A stretch of 64,000 bases of DNA from Paraescarpia echinospica (Eukaryota; Annelida; Polychaeta; Sabellida; Siboglinidae), in the NCBI GenBank assembly GCA_020002185.1, contig CM034539.1:26818032-26882031 (forward strand), read 5' to 3'. Below are positions 10,340 through 21,100 of this stretch, piece after piece. Position 1 is the stretch's first letter. Each line of letters begins with the position of its first letter. The notes beneath the pieces are model-generated. The model saw only the letters and a program-made list of their open reading frames with translations. It was not told where the DNA came from and searched no databases. A program made the translations under genes and the position numbers.

Positions 10340-10792
10340 TTACGCGTCTTTATAAGTGGCGCGCAACTCCATGAATAGTTTACCGAGCATGTTCTCCCCC
10401 ACATCGCCCCCGATTCCGGTACCCCAAAAACCCTCCCTACTCGGTACCCATTCCACCAATTCGACGTCCCCGGTGGCCAAAAAGGAGGCCTTCAAATCGC
10501 TCGACCCGTCAAACTTGTTCCTCAACAACGTCTTCATACACTCCACCCTAACGGAGCGCCATTCGGTTCCCCTTTTCTTTTTTCGAATGTCGTAACCGCG
10601 TCGTTTCGCTGCATAAGGTGATCGCGCACTATTGATATGTTCGGCACATTCCACGTCGGCATTGAACATTGCTCTCCTATACTGATAGGCGTGCTCGACG
10701 GATCGGAAGCCGCGACCAAACGCCACCACTCGACACGAATAGATATTTGACAAGAACATCCGCGATCCACCAAACCTTATAGGTGACGACAT
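10340..10792 (-). CDS. NADAR-domain (YbiA-like) protein, element 1
   Basis: A 150-aa frame covering one NADAR domain. Family landmarks are FGGSRMFLSNIY at the start, FRSVEHAYQYRRAMF (the E-H-x-Y-Q core), AKRRGYDIR, the Arg-rich segment before MKTLLRNKFDGSSDLKA, LATGDVELVEW, and FWGTGIGGDVGENMLGKLFM (the FWG-x-G and G-x-N-x-LG motifs). NADAR enzymes cleave N-glycosidic bonds in ADP-ribose-like substrates; some remove ADP-ribose from guanine. It is the gene nearest the right terminus with its own TATA box 33 bases before the ATG. It is intact in both elements, suggesting it matters for the element or its host. A host-derived origin cannot be excluded. Confidence 0.9.
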   Translation of the reverse strand: MSSPIRFGGSRMFLSNIYSCRVVAFGRGFRSVEHAYQYRRAMFNADVECAEHINSARSPYAAKRRGYDIRKKKRGTEWRSVRVECMKTLLRNKFDGSSDLKASFLATGDVELVEWVPSREGFWGTGIGGDVGENMLGKLFMELRATYKDA

Positions 10793-10824
10793 ACCGACTA
10801 CCGATAACCCGCTACCGCCACCGC

Positions 10825-10831
10825 TTATATA
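10825..10831 (-). promoter_or_regulatory. TATA box of the NADAR gene, element 1
   Basis: Minus strand reads GGCGGTATATAAGCGG, with the box 33-39 bases before the ATG at 10792. An identical TATATAAGCG occurs at the same distance in element 2. If transcription starts about 30 bases downstream of the box, the leader is only a few bases long. Confidence 0.65.
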
Positions 10832-10872
10832 CCGCCACCGTCGCCACCGCTAGATGGCATATCTAAAAACTT

Positions 10873-10942
10873 GCGACCGGATTCGAACCCGGAATCTTTC
10901 GATCCCTAGTCGAATGCGCTCCTAGGAACGCTATACCGTCGC
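10873..10942 (-). tRNA. tRNA-Pro(AGG)-like relic near the element 1 terminus
   Basis: Minus strand has GCGACGG, then TATAGCG with a D-arm-like GCG...GCGC. A perfect 5-bp anticodon stem TTCGA/TCGAA holds the 7-base loop CTAGGGA (T33 present, anticodon AGG), followed by GGGTTCGAATCC, a T-loop and B-box match. The 3' side is CCGGTCGC rather than a full T-stem plus acceptor strand, so about four bases appear deleted and the acceptor cannot pair completely. I call it a decayed tRNA or tRNA-like element. A more damaged version sits at about 50600-50730 in element 2. Confidence 0.45.
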
Positions 10943-10950
10943 CAACGTTT

Positions 10951-11386
10951 ATGCAGTGGTTTTATCCCCCACTATATAGCCGCACATTTTAGGGGTCTAC
11001 TCTGAGGTCCGTGCTTCAGCAGGTACGACGTTGATCGCTAGGGCTACTTAGGTCAGCACGCGCTAGGTACGACGTTGATCGCTAGGGGAACAATCTGCTT
11101 AGGTCAGCACGCGCTAGGTACGGCGTTGATCGCTAGGAACAAACAAAATGCTCTCTACACTCACCGCTAGGTGGCAGCTCAAATGTACTTAGAGAGTGTA
11201 ATCAATCACGTTTTTTATAAGTAGGTTGCCGAAAACGTTTAGTGTCAAAAAAGCCTTTGATCTTTTTTTTATAAGTAGGTTGCCGAAAACGTTTAGGGGT
11301 CATTAAAACGTTTTTTATTAGTAAAGTTTTGACCATAGGTCACCAAAGGTGACGTGCACGGGGACACTCATGTCCTCTATACTACT
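10951..11386. repeat. Right terminal region of element 1 (TIR-homologous)
   Basis: The distal 340 bases match the terminal inverted repeat of element 2: TCAATCACGTTTTTTATAAG, GCCTTTGATC, AAAACGTTTAG and the end CTATACTACT. Internally, a 45-55 bp unit containing TACGACGTTGATCGCTAGG and TTAGGTCAGCACGCGCTAGG is repeated about three times (11018-11140); element 2 has it once. The left TIR partner is outside the window. Confidence 0.8.
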
Positions 11387-11865
11387 CAGGTTGCATATTG
11401 ATTTCCAGTAACTTTGTCACAACTGTCATCAGTAGCATACGCAGGTCATTGGACCCTGCTGCATTCTTTGCAAATAAGAAGCCCAGCGTCTGCTTCCAGT
11501 TCACTGTTAGTCCTCTCACTATAAAGACGAGGGCTTCATTGTAGGGTATCAGTCGCATCTGTGGTAATTCGACTAAACCGTCCACAGTGTCACGGGCGCG
11601 GTCTATGACACTTCTCTACGCAAGCTCATTTCGTCAAAGATTAGCACACATAGCCGCATGTTTTCATTCATGGCCCTGCACTTTATCTCCAGTAGCTGGA
11701 AGATGCTACTAGAAAATCCGACAACAGTAGGAATTCCCCTAACAAATAGTTGACTTACACTTGACGATGGCATAGTGAAGTGGCGCTCCAACACAGTATA
11801 TGCCTTATGGCTCTGGAAATAAATTCCCAAGGCAAGGGATTTACTTTCATCTGTCCATCGACGAC
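11387..11865 (-). pseudogene. P-element-type transposase exon (THAP9-like), cut by element 1
   Basis: The exon begins after the acceptor GCCTAG at 11865 and reads RRWTDESKSLALGIYFQSHK, then LCVLIFDEMSLRREVS; after a one-base deletion near 11604 it resumes as DGLVELPQMRL and VRGLTVNWKQTLGFLF. These are landmarks of the P-element/THAP9 transposase: the helix-turn-helix-adjacent region, the DEMS catalytic-core segment and the NWKQ segment. The frame runs straight into the element 1 terminus at 11386, so the Polinton inserted into it. The rest of the transposase would lie left of the element. It is dead twice over, by the frame shift and by the insertion. Confidence 0.8.
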
Positions 11866-13216
11866 CTAGGCAAACAGTCTACATGAGTAGTTAAATAGTA
11901 TACATGGTGTGTGTATGTGCGTGCGTGAGTGTATGCATGTAATGCATGTGCCCTGAGTCCCCCACTGTGATGTTAGCTGCCTGCAATAATAGCATAGCTA
12001 GAGCATCTCTGTAGATGTATCCATGCCTCTGCTGGAATTTATATGAAATTTAACCAAATTTAACATCAATAAAAGGTGATTTTTGAAAAGTAATTTGTAA
12101 AAGGTGCAGACTTCTGCCTTTAAACAATGTAAAGAAAGTAATGAATGACTAAATTCTTTCTAACACAATTCCTGTATCGAAGGTAGTGACTGTTACATTT
12201 TTACAATATAGAATATTAAAAAAAGTAAATAATAAGTGTCACACATATTACTACAAAACGTAGGTGAAATGTAACATTTTCAAGTATTTTCCAAGTGAAA
12301 TGCATCAATTCAATATTTTTACAATATACAATATTAAAAAAAGTCAATAATAAGTGTCACACATATTACTACAAAACGTAGGTGAAATGTAACATTCTCA
12401 AGTATTTTCTAAGTGAAATGCATCAATTCAATTTTGTAATTATCTAGATAAAATGTATAATAATAACTCCACGTAGTTTCAGACCAACAGAACATTTACA
12501 ATCTGTTTAAAAGCAATAACCAACACAACAAACTTTTTGTTAATGAAAATATTAACAATTTGACTGCACATTATTGCAGGGAGATTGATTTATTAAACAT
12601 ACCAGCTGCCAATACATTGCTTTAATGCAGGTTATTAATTTTTAGAACTGTCACTCAGGTCTTTGCAAAATTGTACTGCTATTATTATAAATCTTATTGC
12701 TAAGTACTACAAAAACTACAGTTTGTAAATATACAAACCTTTGTTTGACTGGTTACAATTCTTCAGTTGTCCCATGAAGAAATTGCAAGATGTGTTACTC
12801 ATACCAAGTGATCTTGCTGCATCAACAATGTCCTCTGCAGAGTGCAGACTCGATGGGTTTTACGGGGATTCACGTGCATTTCTGCTTTGCAAATGAACTC
12901 GTTCATTTATATCAAAGTAAAAATGTTCAACTGCAGTTTGTTTACAAGACATGGATGTCAAAATGTTATAATTAATTGCACTATTTTATCTTCATTTGAC
13001 AACATACCCATGCAATACCATACCCCGGTAGCATAGATGATTTTTGATTGGGAAACTCATTTAGGGAAAGCAGTACATTTAAATATATCACCAGACATGC
13101 ATTAAATATTTACATTATCTGTAAAACATATTATTTTATTTCCATTAAGACATCACACAGCTAAAAATGGTTTGTGGATGAGAAGGTATGAATGCTATGA
13201 TTATACTCACAGATAC
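11866..13216. other. Intronic or intergenic AT-rich DNA
   Basis: Lies between two candidate exons of the P-type transposase gene. Apart from the duplicated 118-bp block at 12199-12435, I see no coding signal or RNA gene. Confidence 0.5.
12199..12435. repeat. 118-bp tandem duplication
   Basis: Two adjacent near-identical copies of a block containing AATAATAAGTGTCACACATA and ACTACAAAACGTAGGTGAAA, at 12199-12317 and 12318-12435. They differ at a handful of positions, so the duplication is fairly recent. Confidence 0.85.
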
Positions 13217-13487
13217 CACGCAGTTGATAAGGTGATCTTTTTCCCCATTAATTCTGCTGTGGATTTGGGTGAAAGTGGCTTTGCACTGTAGTTGTGTTCA
13301 ACTGCTGACAGCGACGTTGATGGTAAACATCCCAAAGTGCTGCTAGGTTTCAGAGTGGGCATAGTCCTTGGTGCTGGCCGCTTCTTTGGCATACGGTTTG
13401 GAGTCTTGAAGCTGAACAGTGTAGGCACTGCTGTCCATGTAAGTTTGTTTTGTTCATCACTCATGAAACACTCATGTAAAATGGTCA
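13217..13487 (-). pseudogene. Second exon of the THAP/P-type transposase gene (candidate)
   Basis: Bounded by an acceptor CTGTAG at 13488-13489 and a donor GTATCT at 13211-13216. It reads TILHECFMSDEQNKL, then AVPTLFSF and KTPNRMPKKRPAP. The AVPTLF box is the usual end of a THAP zinc-finger domain, and the following Pro/Ser/Lys-rich linker is typical before the transposase core. It fits between the THAP exon at 14632 and the transposase exon at 11865, all on the minus strand. The exact exon joins are inferred. The gene is truncated by element 1, hence a pseudogene. Confidence 0.6.
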
Positions 13488-14512
13488 CTACAGACACGTA
13501 GATTCTTCGTCCTATATTAAGCTGTTGTCTTGTCAAGATCTCCCCTTCTGATATTAATTAGCCATCTTTTGTTTCTACAACATTTAAGCGTAACGTCCAA
13601 CATTAGCATAGCCTAAAAGCAGCTATGCAAATAGGTCTGAAACATATTGGCACTGGATCATTGCTACTTTGAATTCTACAACAATGCTTAAACATATCAT
13701 TTCTATTGTGTACAATTACTTAGTTTACTACTATTTAAGTCTGCATGCACACTCTGACTCTGGTGTGTCCCATTGTGACACACTACAGCCATCAATTAAT
13801 CACAATTGACATTTAATGATTGGTACAAAAAAATAATTAGCTACTGTCCACGTTTTTCCTACCTGTTGTGATCTCACTTGGTAATATGTTGAATGTATTA
13901 AATATGCTATTACTTCAATAGAACATGACACATGTCAGACAACGACTACTTTTTTATAAACAAAATGTAATAGCCTCACAGACCTCTCAGAAATTCTTTA
14001 TTAACTAATACGATAGGTGGCAGCAGAAAGCACCATATTGATGTAAACAAAAGCACAAATGTATTATTTTTTGGGATTAAATTGTACGTAACTATATCGT
14101 TGTAATCGCCACAGGAAAGTTATCTGATTATCTTATGATATTTACACATGCAGTGTGTTCCATCTAGTATTCTAGCCGCATAGTGAAGATTTTTTAACAC
14201 ATAAAATCCGGCGGCGTCCATGCCCGTGGACGTGGTACGTTAATTCGTGTCACCAACATTTCATTGTCTAAAACAACGTTTCTAACCGTTTGTTTCCATT
14301 CAGTCGATCAAATAAATGTTACTGATTTCGAATACTGACACTTTTAAACAAATAGTGGTCTCGATTTTTATTTAAACAGCTTATTTAAATCAGTATGAAG
14401 ATGGGAACTCAGTAAATGTAATATTATGATTACACGACACCAGTGTCAATTTAGTTAGTGGCCCAAACAAATGAACCGGTACCGTTACAATAATTATCCT
14501 TATTTTCCTGAC
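13488..14512. other. AT-rich non-coding DNA, probable intron
   Basis: No coding frame, RNA gene or tandem repeat recognised. It lies between the two candidate THAP exons. Confidence 0.5.
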
Positions 14513-14632
14513 CTTGTCCTCTTTCAGAAATGAAAAGAAATGGTTTTCTGGTGTTTTCAACGAACGATTGTTGCACCCAAACACGGCATAACATGAGCCA
14601 CCACAAGGACGCCGTCCTGGCTCGGCGGTCAT
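14513..14632 (-). pseudogene. THAP zinc-finger first exon of the P-type transposase gene
   Basis: The ATG at 14632 gives MTAEPGRRPCGGSCYAVFGC, then NNRSLKTPENHFFSFLKED. The C-x4-C spacing with NNR and the FFSF segment is the N-terminal half of a THAP (C2CH) DNA-binding domain, which in P-type transposases binds the transposon ends. The 3' boundary is uncertain: AAG|GTCAGG at 14513 is a possible but weak donor. The matching AVPTLF half is in the exon at 13487. The downstream transposase core is disrupted by element 1. Confidence 0.65.
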
Positions 14633-14969
14633 ATTTGCTGCGCTGTAGACTCAATCCAGTAGATGGCGCCACCATCCAATTTTACACAGGCTCTAGCCTG
14701 CGAGAAATCAGATTAAGGCGATGTGTGAAGGAGAATACGTATACCAGGCCTACTAACTGGGGATGGACTGGTCAGTCTGCTAGCATCTAAAAAGCCAACA
14801 TGGCCTCTGCAAATATATGGTAACATATCTTCAGTTTGGTAGCCATAGTTAACTGTGTAAATGTAATGTAACGTAAGTGCAAAGATACGTAGTGGAAATA
14901 GCAATAGCAATGGCGATGTTAATATCGTTTAATATATAATAGTGGATAATAATAAAACACAAGTTGTTA

Positions 14970-15450
14970 AAGAAACCTATATTTATTATTATGACGATGC
15001 ATTTAATTTATAACTCATTACCTGTACATAAAATATACATGTAAAATTACATAAAAAGGAGCACTATAATGGAACTGTACACGTGCTCTCCTCTTATGCG
15101 CTTTATGCGTCCATATCGCAAATACACCATAGTTGGCAGCACATTATAAACATAAACATCACAGAATGTATTGTGACCGGCACAATAATAAGCTGGATAG
15201 TCAGAGCTAAAGAATGCATTCACAATATAAGTATCTCAACATATATGCCAACATAATAACTAAAGCCAAGGAACTACTGAAGGGGGCTTTCCGTTTGCCC
15301 CCGCAATCCGCGTGGTGATTGGCTCGGCGTAGCAGCCAATCGCGAGTAGTCCGTTAGTTTATAGACAGCATCGGTCGACGTATAAACAAGTGTTCAACGG
15401 TAATAACAATACACACGACCTTCCCTTAAAGGGAATAAAAACACCTATTG
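14970..15450. repeat. Dispersed repeat R1, copy 1
   Basis: Shares with 24640-25075 the ordered landmarks GGCAGCA-ACGTTATAAACA, CAATATTAGGTTGG-like text, GAATATCTCAACATACATGC, GGCTTGGCGTAGCAGCCAAT, TTTATAGAAAGCA and ACAATACACA...CTTCCCTTAA. Identity is roughly 70-75% by eye. It contains no coding frame. Between this and the next feature, 15451-15876 shows nothing recognisable. Confidence 0.7.
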
Positions 15451-15876
15451 CTTGAATTAATATTATATTACATCCTGCTATCTATTTCCATGCCAACCAA
15501 GCCAAAACAAAATCAAACAAATTCAATTAATTAGAAATTCCACATTTTATGCTGTGCAGCCGGACATTTTCGAATATGCATAATTTTGGCGCGCTTTTCG
15601 GGATGTCGAGATGTGACGTCACATATGACCCATTCTCGCACCAGGCCGACCCTTTCCATGCATTCAGAGCATGTTTACAAGGATAGCTTTCGGGTCGAAA
15701 TGAGCCTCAAAACTAATTATTGTGCAATATTCCGATGTAATACAAACACTTTCTTTACACTTTTTTGTTTACGTTTTCACGAAGTAATATCAACTAAATC
15801 ATTGTTATACTATGATGCACTGTTTGTAAATATTTTATATATTTTTGTAGTAATTATTTATTCGTTACAAAAATGA

Positions 15877-15975
15877 AAATATGGGAATTATATAACGATG
15901 TTTCTAAATTTTATTTATCCAAGCAATCTGAATAAATACAATTTAGAAACATCGTTATATATAATTACCATATTT
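15877..15975. repeat. Near-perfect long hairpin
   Basis: The left arm around 15877-15909 (ATGTTTCTAAAT at its end) is the reverse complement, with one or two mismatches and a 2-base bulge, of 15941-15975. A loop of about 31 bases separates them. It could be a MITE fragment or a transcribed hairpin. Confidence 0.75.
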
Positions 15976-15997
15976 AAAAATACCCAATACATGGAAT

Positions 15998-16043
15998 CCT
16001 ATATATATATATATATATATTTTAAAAATACCCCATACATGGA

Positions 16044-16090
<47 letters not shown>
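15998..16090. repeat. TA microsatellites
   Basis: Two (TA)n tracts separated by the text ACCCCATACATGGATTC, itself a near repeat of ACCCAATACATGGAATCC just before the first tract. Confidence 0.95.
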
Positions 16091-16092
<2 letters not shown>

Positions 16093-16549
16093 GAAAGGAT
16101 AGAGGTGATATGTCTATCTCCTGTGGACGTAGATTAATCTCTGAAAGCTTGACGTCCGAATGTCATCTACGAGGAAAACGTAAACATTCCAGCATACATA
16201 CGCAAGCTCGATTATAGTTAGATAAATTAACGATTGCAACATCATCGAGATCGTTGGGAAGTCTGCCTGATCAAACCCCACCCATGCGAGTATTATTATG
16301 GTTGTTATTATTAAGCATATAGAACCCATTTTACTTCATGAAATTTCATAACGTCTCCGAGATGTCAGGTCATTCACCAGGTGGCGCCAGTGAATATTGA
16401 CAAAGTGTGCATCAGTTGGCACTTAACTATTCGTCCCACTTGGTGTTCTCGTCCTGTGATTCCTGGAAGTAGCTCAACTTGAAAGACCAATTAATAATAA
16501 TAATGATAATACGTGGTGGTTGTGTCGTTTTCACTTGTGTCCTTATCAC

Positions 16550-16872
16550 CAAAGGCGGATCCAGGCGGGGTGGGTGGCACGGCCCCCTACAGCTTTGTAA
16601 ATGTGCACCCGTCCAGGTTACAATAAGCAAGTTGTGCCGACGCGGCGAAAACTATTCAACTGCACATCCTTCCCCCGTCTTCCGATGTCACAGTCGAACC
16701 GGGCGAGCCAGCGAAGAAGCTGAAGATACGGCGGCGTGGCGGCGAAAATTTGTGAATCGAATCCCCGCTCCTCCCCCCCCCGCCTTCCAATGTCACTAGT
16801 CGAGCCGAGAGAGCGGAGAAGCTGTAGTTACGGCGGCCCCCTACTAGACGACCCTCTCTGGATTCGCCCCTG
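16550..16872. mobile_element. Candidate hAT-like MITE, 323 bp
   Basis: The ends are inverted: left CAAAGGCGGATCCAG, right CTGGATTCGCCCCTG (reverse complement CAGGGGCGAATCCAG), differing at a few bases. CAGGGGCGGATCCAG-like termini are common in animal hAT elements. ATCAC directly precedes the left end (16545-16549) and directly follows the right end (16873-16877), a possible remnant of the target duplication (hAT normally 8 bp). The interior carries two similar CCGTCTTCCGATGTCA-type blocks and no transposase. Confidence 0.6.
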
Positions 16873-17029
16873 ATCACAACTGGGTAAATAAAAACCAGCA
16901 CTGTTCACTACACAAGAATTACGACGTTATAGTTATATTTACCGTCATATATTTCCGTATAATAAAAAGCGCGTTCTTATGCTGCGCGTTATCCAGTCAT
17001 TAAAGCGGGTTATCTTTCCAGATAAGTAC

Positions 17030-17615
17030 TTCAGTGAACTGGGGCAACGTGGCGTTAACGAAATTGTTCTAGCCTCGAAACAGAAGCAATAGAAGGCGGG
17101 GTTCTTTCGACTGAGAAGTACGATGTTCTTAACATTTCGTCACCTCGCCCTAGGATGTTGTAAACAGATGTAATACACAGCTGTCTTCTCAAGGCTGTTT
17201 TGACAAGGCGATATATGCCAGGAGGTACCGAGCCTAATGTAATCAACCCACCAGCTTGTAGAAAGCGTCTCTGTTCGACCCGTGTGTGTCGAACTTTGAG
17301 AAGTGTTGTGGTGAAACCTGAAGAAGTCCAACTTATATACTTGGTTATACCAGTTGTATAAATAGACAATACAGTTATTTCCCGGCATCACTGGGAATTT
17401 TACTTGCATAACCATAACCACGTCTGGCAGCAGTTTCGAGATGAGAGCCTTACGTCATGTCGCGCGTGACGTGTCGCCTGCTCTACAGCTGCGGCCAGGC
17501 CATGAAGGGGATTTACGCAGTGTACATGCGCGTGACATGATGTATCGGCCGATTGACTAATGTACAAAAAAATTACACGTATACAAAATGTGATATGATT
17601 CATCAAGCTGGTTTC
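17030..17615. repeat. Dispersed repeat R2, copy 1
   Basis: Matches 28440-29260 over most of its length: GACAAGGCGATATATGCCAG, CCTAATGTAATCAACCCA, AGAAGTGTTGTGGTGAAA, ATAAATAGACAATACAGTTA, GGCCAGGCCATGAAGGGG and GACACGTATACAAAATGTGA. A shorter related stretch starts near 55880. It has no conserved coding frame. Confidence 0.8.
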
Positions 17616-17671
17616 TGGGTGGACATGCCTACACACAAAGGACCAGGCAACTGTTTGAACGGCATTTTATT

Positions 17672-17706
17672 ATATATATATACACACTACATATATATAT
17701 ATATAC

Positions 17707-17804
<98 letters not shown>

Positions 17805-17880
17805 TATATATATATATATACATATATACATATATATATATATATACATATATACATATATGTATATATATATATATACG
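17672..17880. repeat. TA microsatellite with CA interruptions
   Basis: About 210 bases of (TA)n with periodic TACA/TGTA steps, followed by CGTTCGTTCGTTC. Frames through it are simple-sequence artefacts. Confidence 0.95.
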
Positions 17881-18166
17881 TTTTCGTTCGTTCGTTCTAT
17901 CATTCATACGACGTTACATCTTTATTAACAAAGGACACCTGTACTTTTCTTCCACTTATAGTGCTACTCCGTCCGGTTGTGGCATAAGATATCCCTTAAT
18001 GGCAGATGCCGCGTGGCCCGTGTTAAACCACGTTTTTATCCATCTACACTGGCAACAAAAGGTAACAACCTGCGCTATCACATCCCCTACTGCAGCACGG
18101 GCGATTTTATAACCACTCCTTCTTCGCAGCTGGTATCCGTCTATAGAAGCAGTTGCCTGAGTGCGT

Positions 18167-21100
18167 CGTCACATCCCCAACCCTAGACACCTTCAAGGGA
18201 AGGTTGGCCACTCTGGACGTTTAGGCACATCCCCAACCCTAGACACCTTCAAGGGAAAGTTGGCCACTCTGGACGTTTAGGCACATCCCCAACCCTAGAC
18301 ACCTTCAAGGGAAGGTTGGCCACTCTGGACGTTTAGTCACATCCCCAACACTAGACACCTTCAAGGGAAAGTTGGCCACTCTGGACGTTTAGTCACATCC
18401 CCAACCCTTGACACCTTCAAGGGAAAGTTGGCCACTCTGGACGTTTAGGCACATTCCCAACCCTTGACACCTTCAAGGGAAAGTTGGCCACTCTGGACGT
18501 TTAGTCACATCCCCAACACTAGACACCTTCAAGGGAAAGTTGGCCACTCTGGACGTTTAGTCACATCCCCAACCCTTGACACCTTCAAGGGAAAGTTGGC
18601 CACTCTGGAGTTTAGGCACATCCCCAACACTAGACACCTTCAAGGGAAGGTTGGCCACTCTGGACGTTTAGTCACATCCCCAACACTAGACACCTTCAAG
18701 GGAAAGTTGGCCACTCTGGACGTTTAGTCACATCCCCAACCCTTGACACCTTCAAGGGAAAGTTGGCCACTCTGGACGTTTAGGCACATTCCCAACCCTT
18801 GACACCTTCAAGGGAAAGTTGGCCACTCTGGACGTTTAGTCACATCCCCAACCCTTGACACCTTCAAGGGAAAGTTGGCCACTCTGGACGTTTAGTCACA
18901 TCCCCAACCCTTGACACCTTCAAGGGAAAGTTGGCCACTCTGGACGTTTAGTCACATTCCCAACCCTAGACACCTTCAAGGGAAGGTTGGCCACTCTGGA
19001 CGTTTAGTCACATCCCCAACCCTAGACACCTTCAAGGGACGGTTGGCCACTTTGGACGTTTAGTCACATCCCCAACCCTAGACACCTTCAAGGGAAGGTT
19101 GGCCACTCTGGACGTTTAGACACATTCCCAACCCTAGACACCTTCAAGGGAAGGTTGGCCACTCCGGACGTTTAGTCACATCCCCAACCCTAGACACCTT
19201 CCAGGGAAGGATGGCCACTCTGGACGTTTAGTCACATCCCCAACGCTTGACACCTTCAAGGGAAGGTTGGCCACTCTGGACGTTTAGTCACATCCCCAAC
19301 CCTTGACACCGTCAAGGGAAGGTTGGCCACTCTGGACGTTTAGTCACATCCCCAACCCTAGACACCTTCAAGGGAAGGTTGGCCACACTGGACGTTTAGT
19401 CACATCACCAACCCTAGACACCTTCAAGGGCAGGTAGGCCACTCTGGACATTTAGGCACATCCCCAACCCTATACACCTTCAAGGGAAGGTTGGCCACGC
19501 TGGACGTTTAGGCATATTCCCAACCCTAGACACCTTCCAGGGAAGGATGGCCACTCTGGACGTTTAGTCACATCCCCAACGCTTGACACCTTCAAGGGAA
19601 GGTTGGCCACTCTGGACGTTTAGTCACATCCCCAACCCTAGACACCTTCAAGGGAAGGTTGGCCACTCTGGACGTTTAGTCACATCCCCAACCCTAGACA
19701 CCTTCAAGGGAAGGTTGGCCACACTGGACGTTTAGTCACATCACCAACCCTAGACACCTTCAAGGGCAGGTAGGCCACTCTGGACATTTAGGCACATCCC
19801 CAACCCTATACACCTTCAAGGGAAGGTTGGCCACGCTGGACGTTTAGGCATATTCCCAACCCTAGACACCTTCAAGGGAAGGTTGGCCACTCTGGACGTT
19901 TAGGCACATCCCCAACCTTAGACACCTTCAAGGGTAGGTTGACCACTCTGGACGTTTAGGCACATCCCCATCCCTAGACACCTTCAAGGGAAGGTTGACC
20001 ACTTTGGACGTTTAGGCACATCCCCAACCCTAGACACCTTCAAGGGAAGGTTGGCCACTCTGGACGTTTAGTCACATCCCCAACCCTTGACACCTTCAAG
20101 GGAAAGTTGGCCACTCTGGACGTTTAGGCACATTCCCAACCCAAGACACCTTCAAGGGAAGGTTGGTCACTCTGGACGTTTAGGCACATTCCCAACACTA
20201 GACACCTTCAAGGGAAGGATGGCCACTCTGGACGTTTAGGCACATCCCCTAACCTAGACACCTTCAAGGGAAGGTTGGCCACTCTGGACGTTTAGGCACA
20301 TCCCCAACACTAGACACCTTCAAGGGAAGTTTGGCCACTCTGGACGTTTAGGCACATTCCCAACACTAGACACCTTCAAGGGAAGGTTGGCCACTCTGGA
20401 CGTTTAGGCACATCACCAACCCTTGACACCTTCAAGGGCAGGTAGGCCACTCTGGACGTTTAGGCACACCCCCAACCCTAGACACCTTCAATGGAAGGTT
20501 GGCCACACTGGACGTTTAGTCACATCACCAACCCTAGACACCTTCAAGGGCAGGTAGGCCACTCTGGAAGTTTAGGCACATCCCCAACCCTATACACCTT
20601 CAAGGGAAGGTTGGCATCGCTGGACGTTTAGGCATATTCCCAACCCTAGACACCTTCAAGGGAAGGTTGGCCACTCTGGACGTTTAGGCACATCCCCAAC
20701 CTTAGACACCTTCAAGGGTAGGTTGACCACTCTGGACGTTTAGGCACATCCCCATCCCTAGACACCTTCAAGGGAAGGTTGACCACTCTGGACGTTTAGG
20801 CACATCCCCAACCCTAGACACCTTTAAGGGAAGGTTGGCCACTCTGGCCGTTTAGTCACATCCCCAACCCTTGACACCTTCAAGGGAAAGTTGGCCACTC
20901 TGGACGTTTAGGCATATTCCCAACCCTAGACACCTTCAAGGGAAGGTTGGCCACTCTGGACGTTTAGGCACATCCCCAACCTTAGACACCTTCAAGGGTA
21001 GGTTGACCACTCTGGACGTTTAGGCACATCCCCATCCCTAGACACCTTCAAGGGAAGGTTGACCACTCTGGACGTTTAGGCACATCCCCAACCCTAGACA

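Larger units (their letters stand above)
1..11386. mobile_element. Polinton/Maverick element 1, right-hand part
   Basis: Large virus-like DNA transposon; its left end lies before base 1. It carries, in the same order as element 2, a DNA polymerase on plus and, on minus, protease, major capsid, pVI-like, penton, membrane, integrase, ATPase and NADAR genes. The right end is placed at 11386 because the last bases, CTATACTACT, equal the right end of element 2, and the sequence just beyond reads as an interrupted P-type transposase exon. Bases 11387-11392 (CAGGTT) would be one copy of the 6-bp target duplication; the other is out of view. Polymerase, protease, capsid and integrase are broken, so it is not autonomous. 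The element is visibly richer in G+C than the host DNA to its right. Confidence 0.93.

Noticed and set aside
12790..13036. Two small plus-strand frames near 12.8-13.0 kb
   Set aside because: Within the putative intron of the THAP/P-type gene; no domain or conserved feature.
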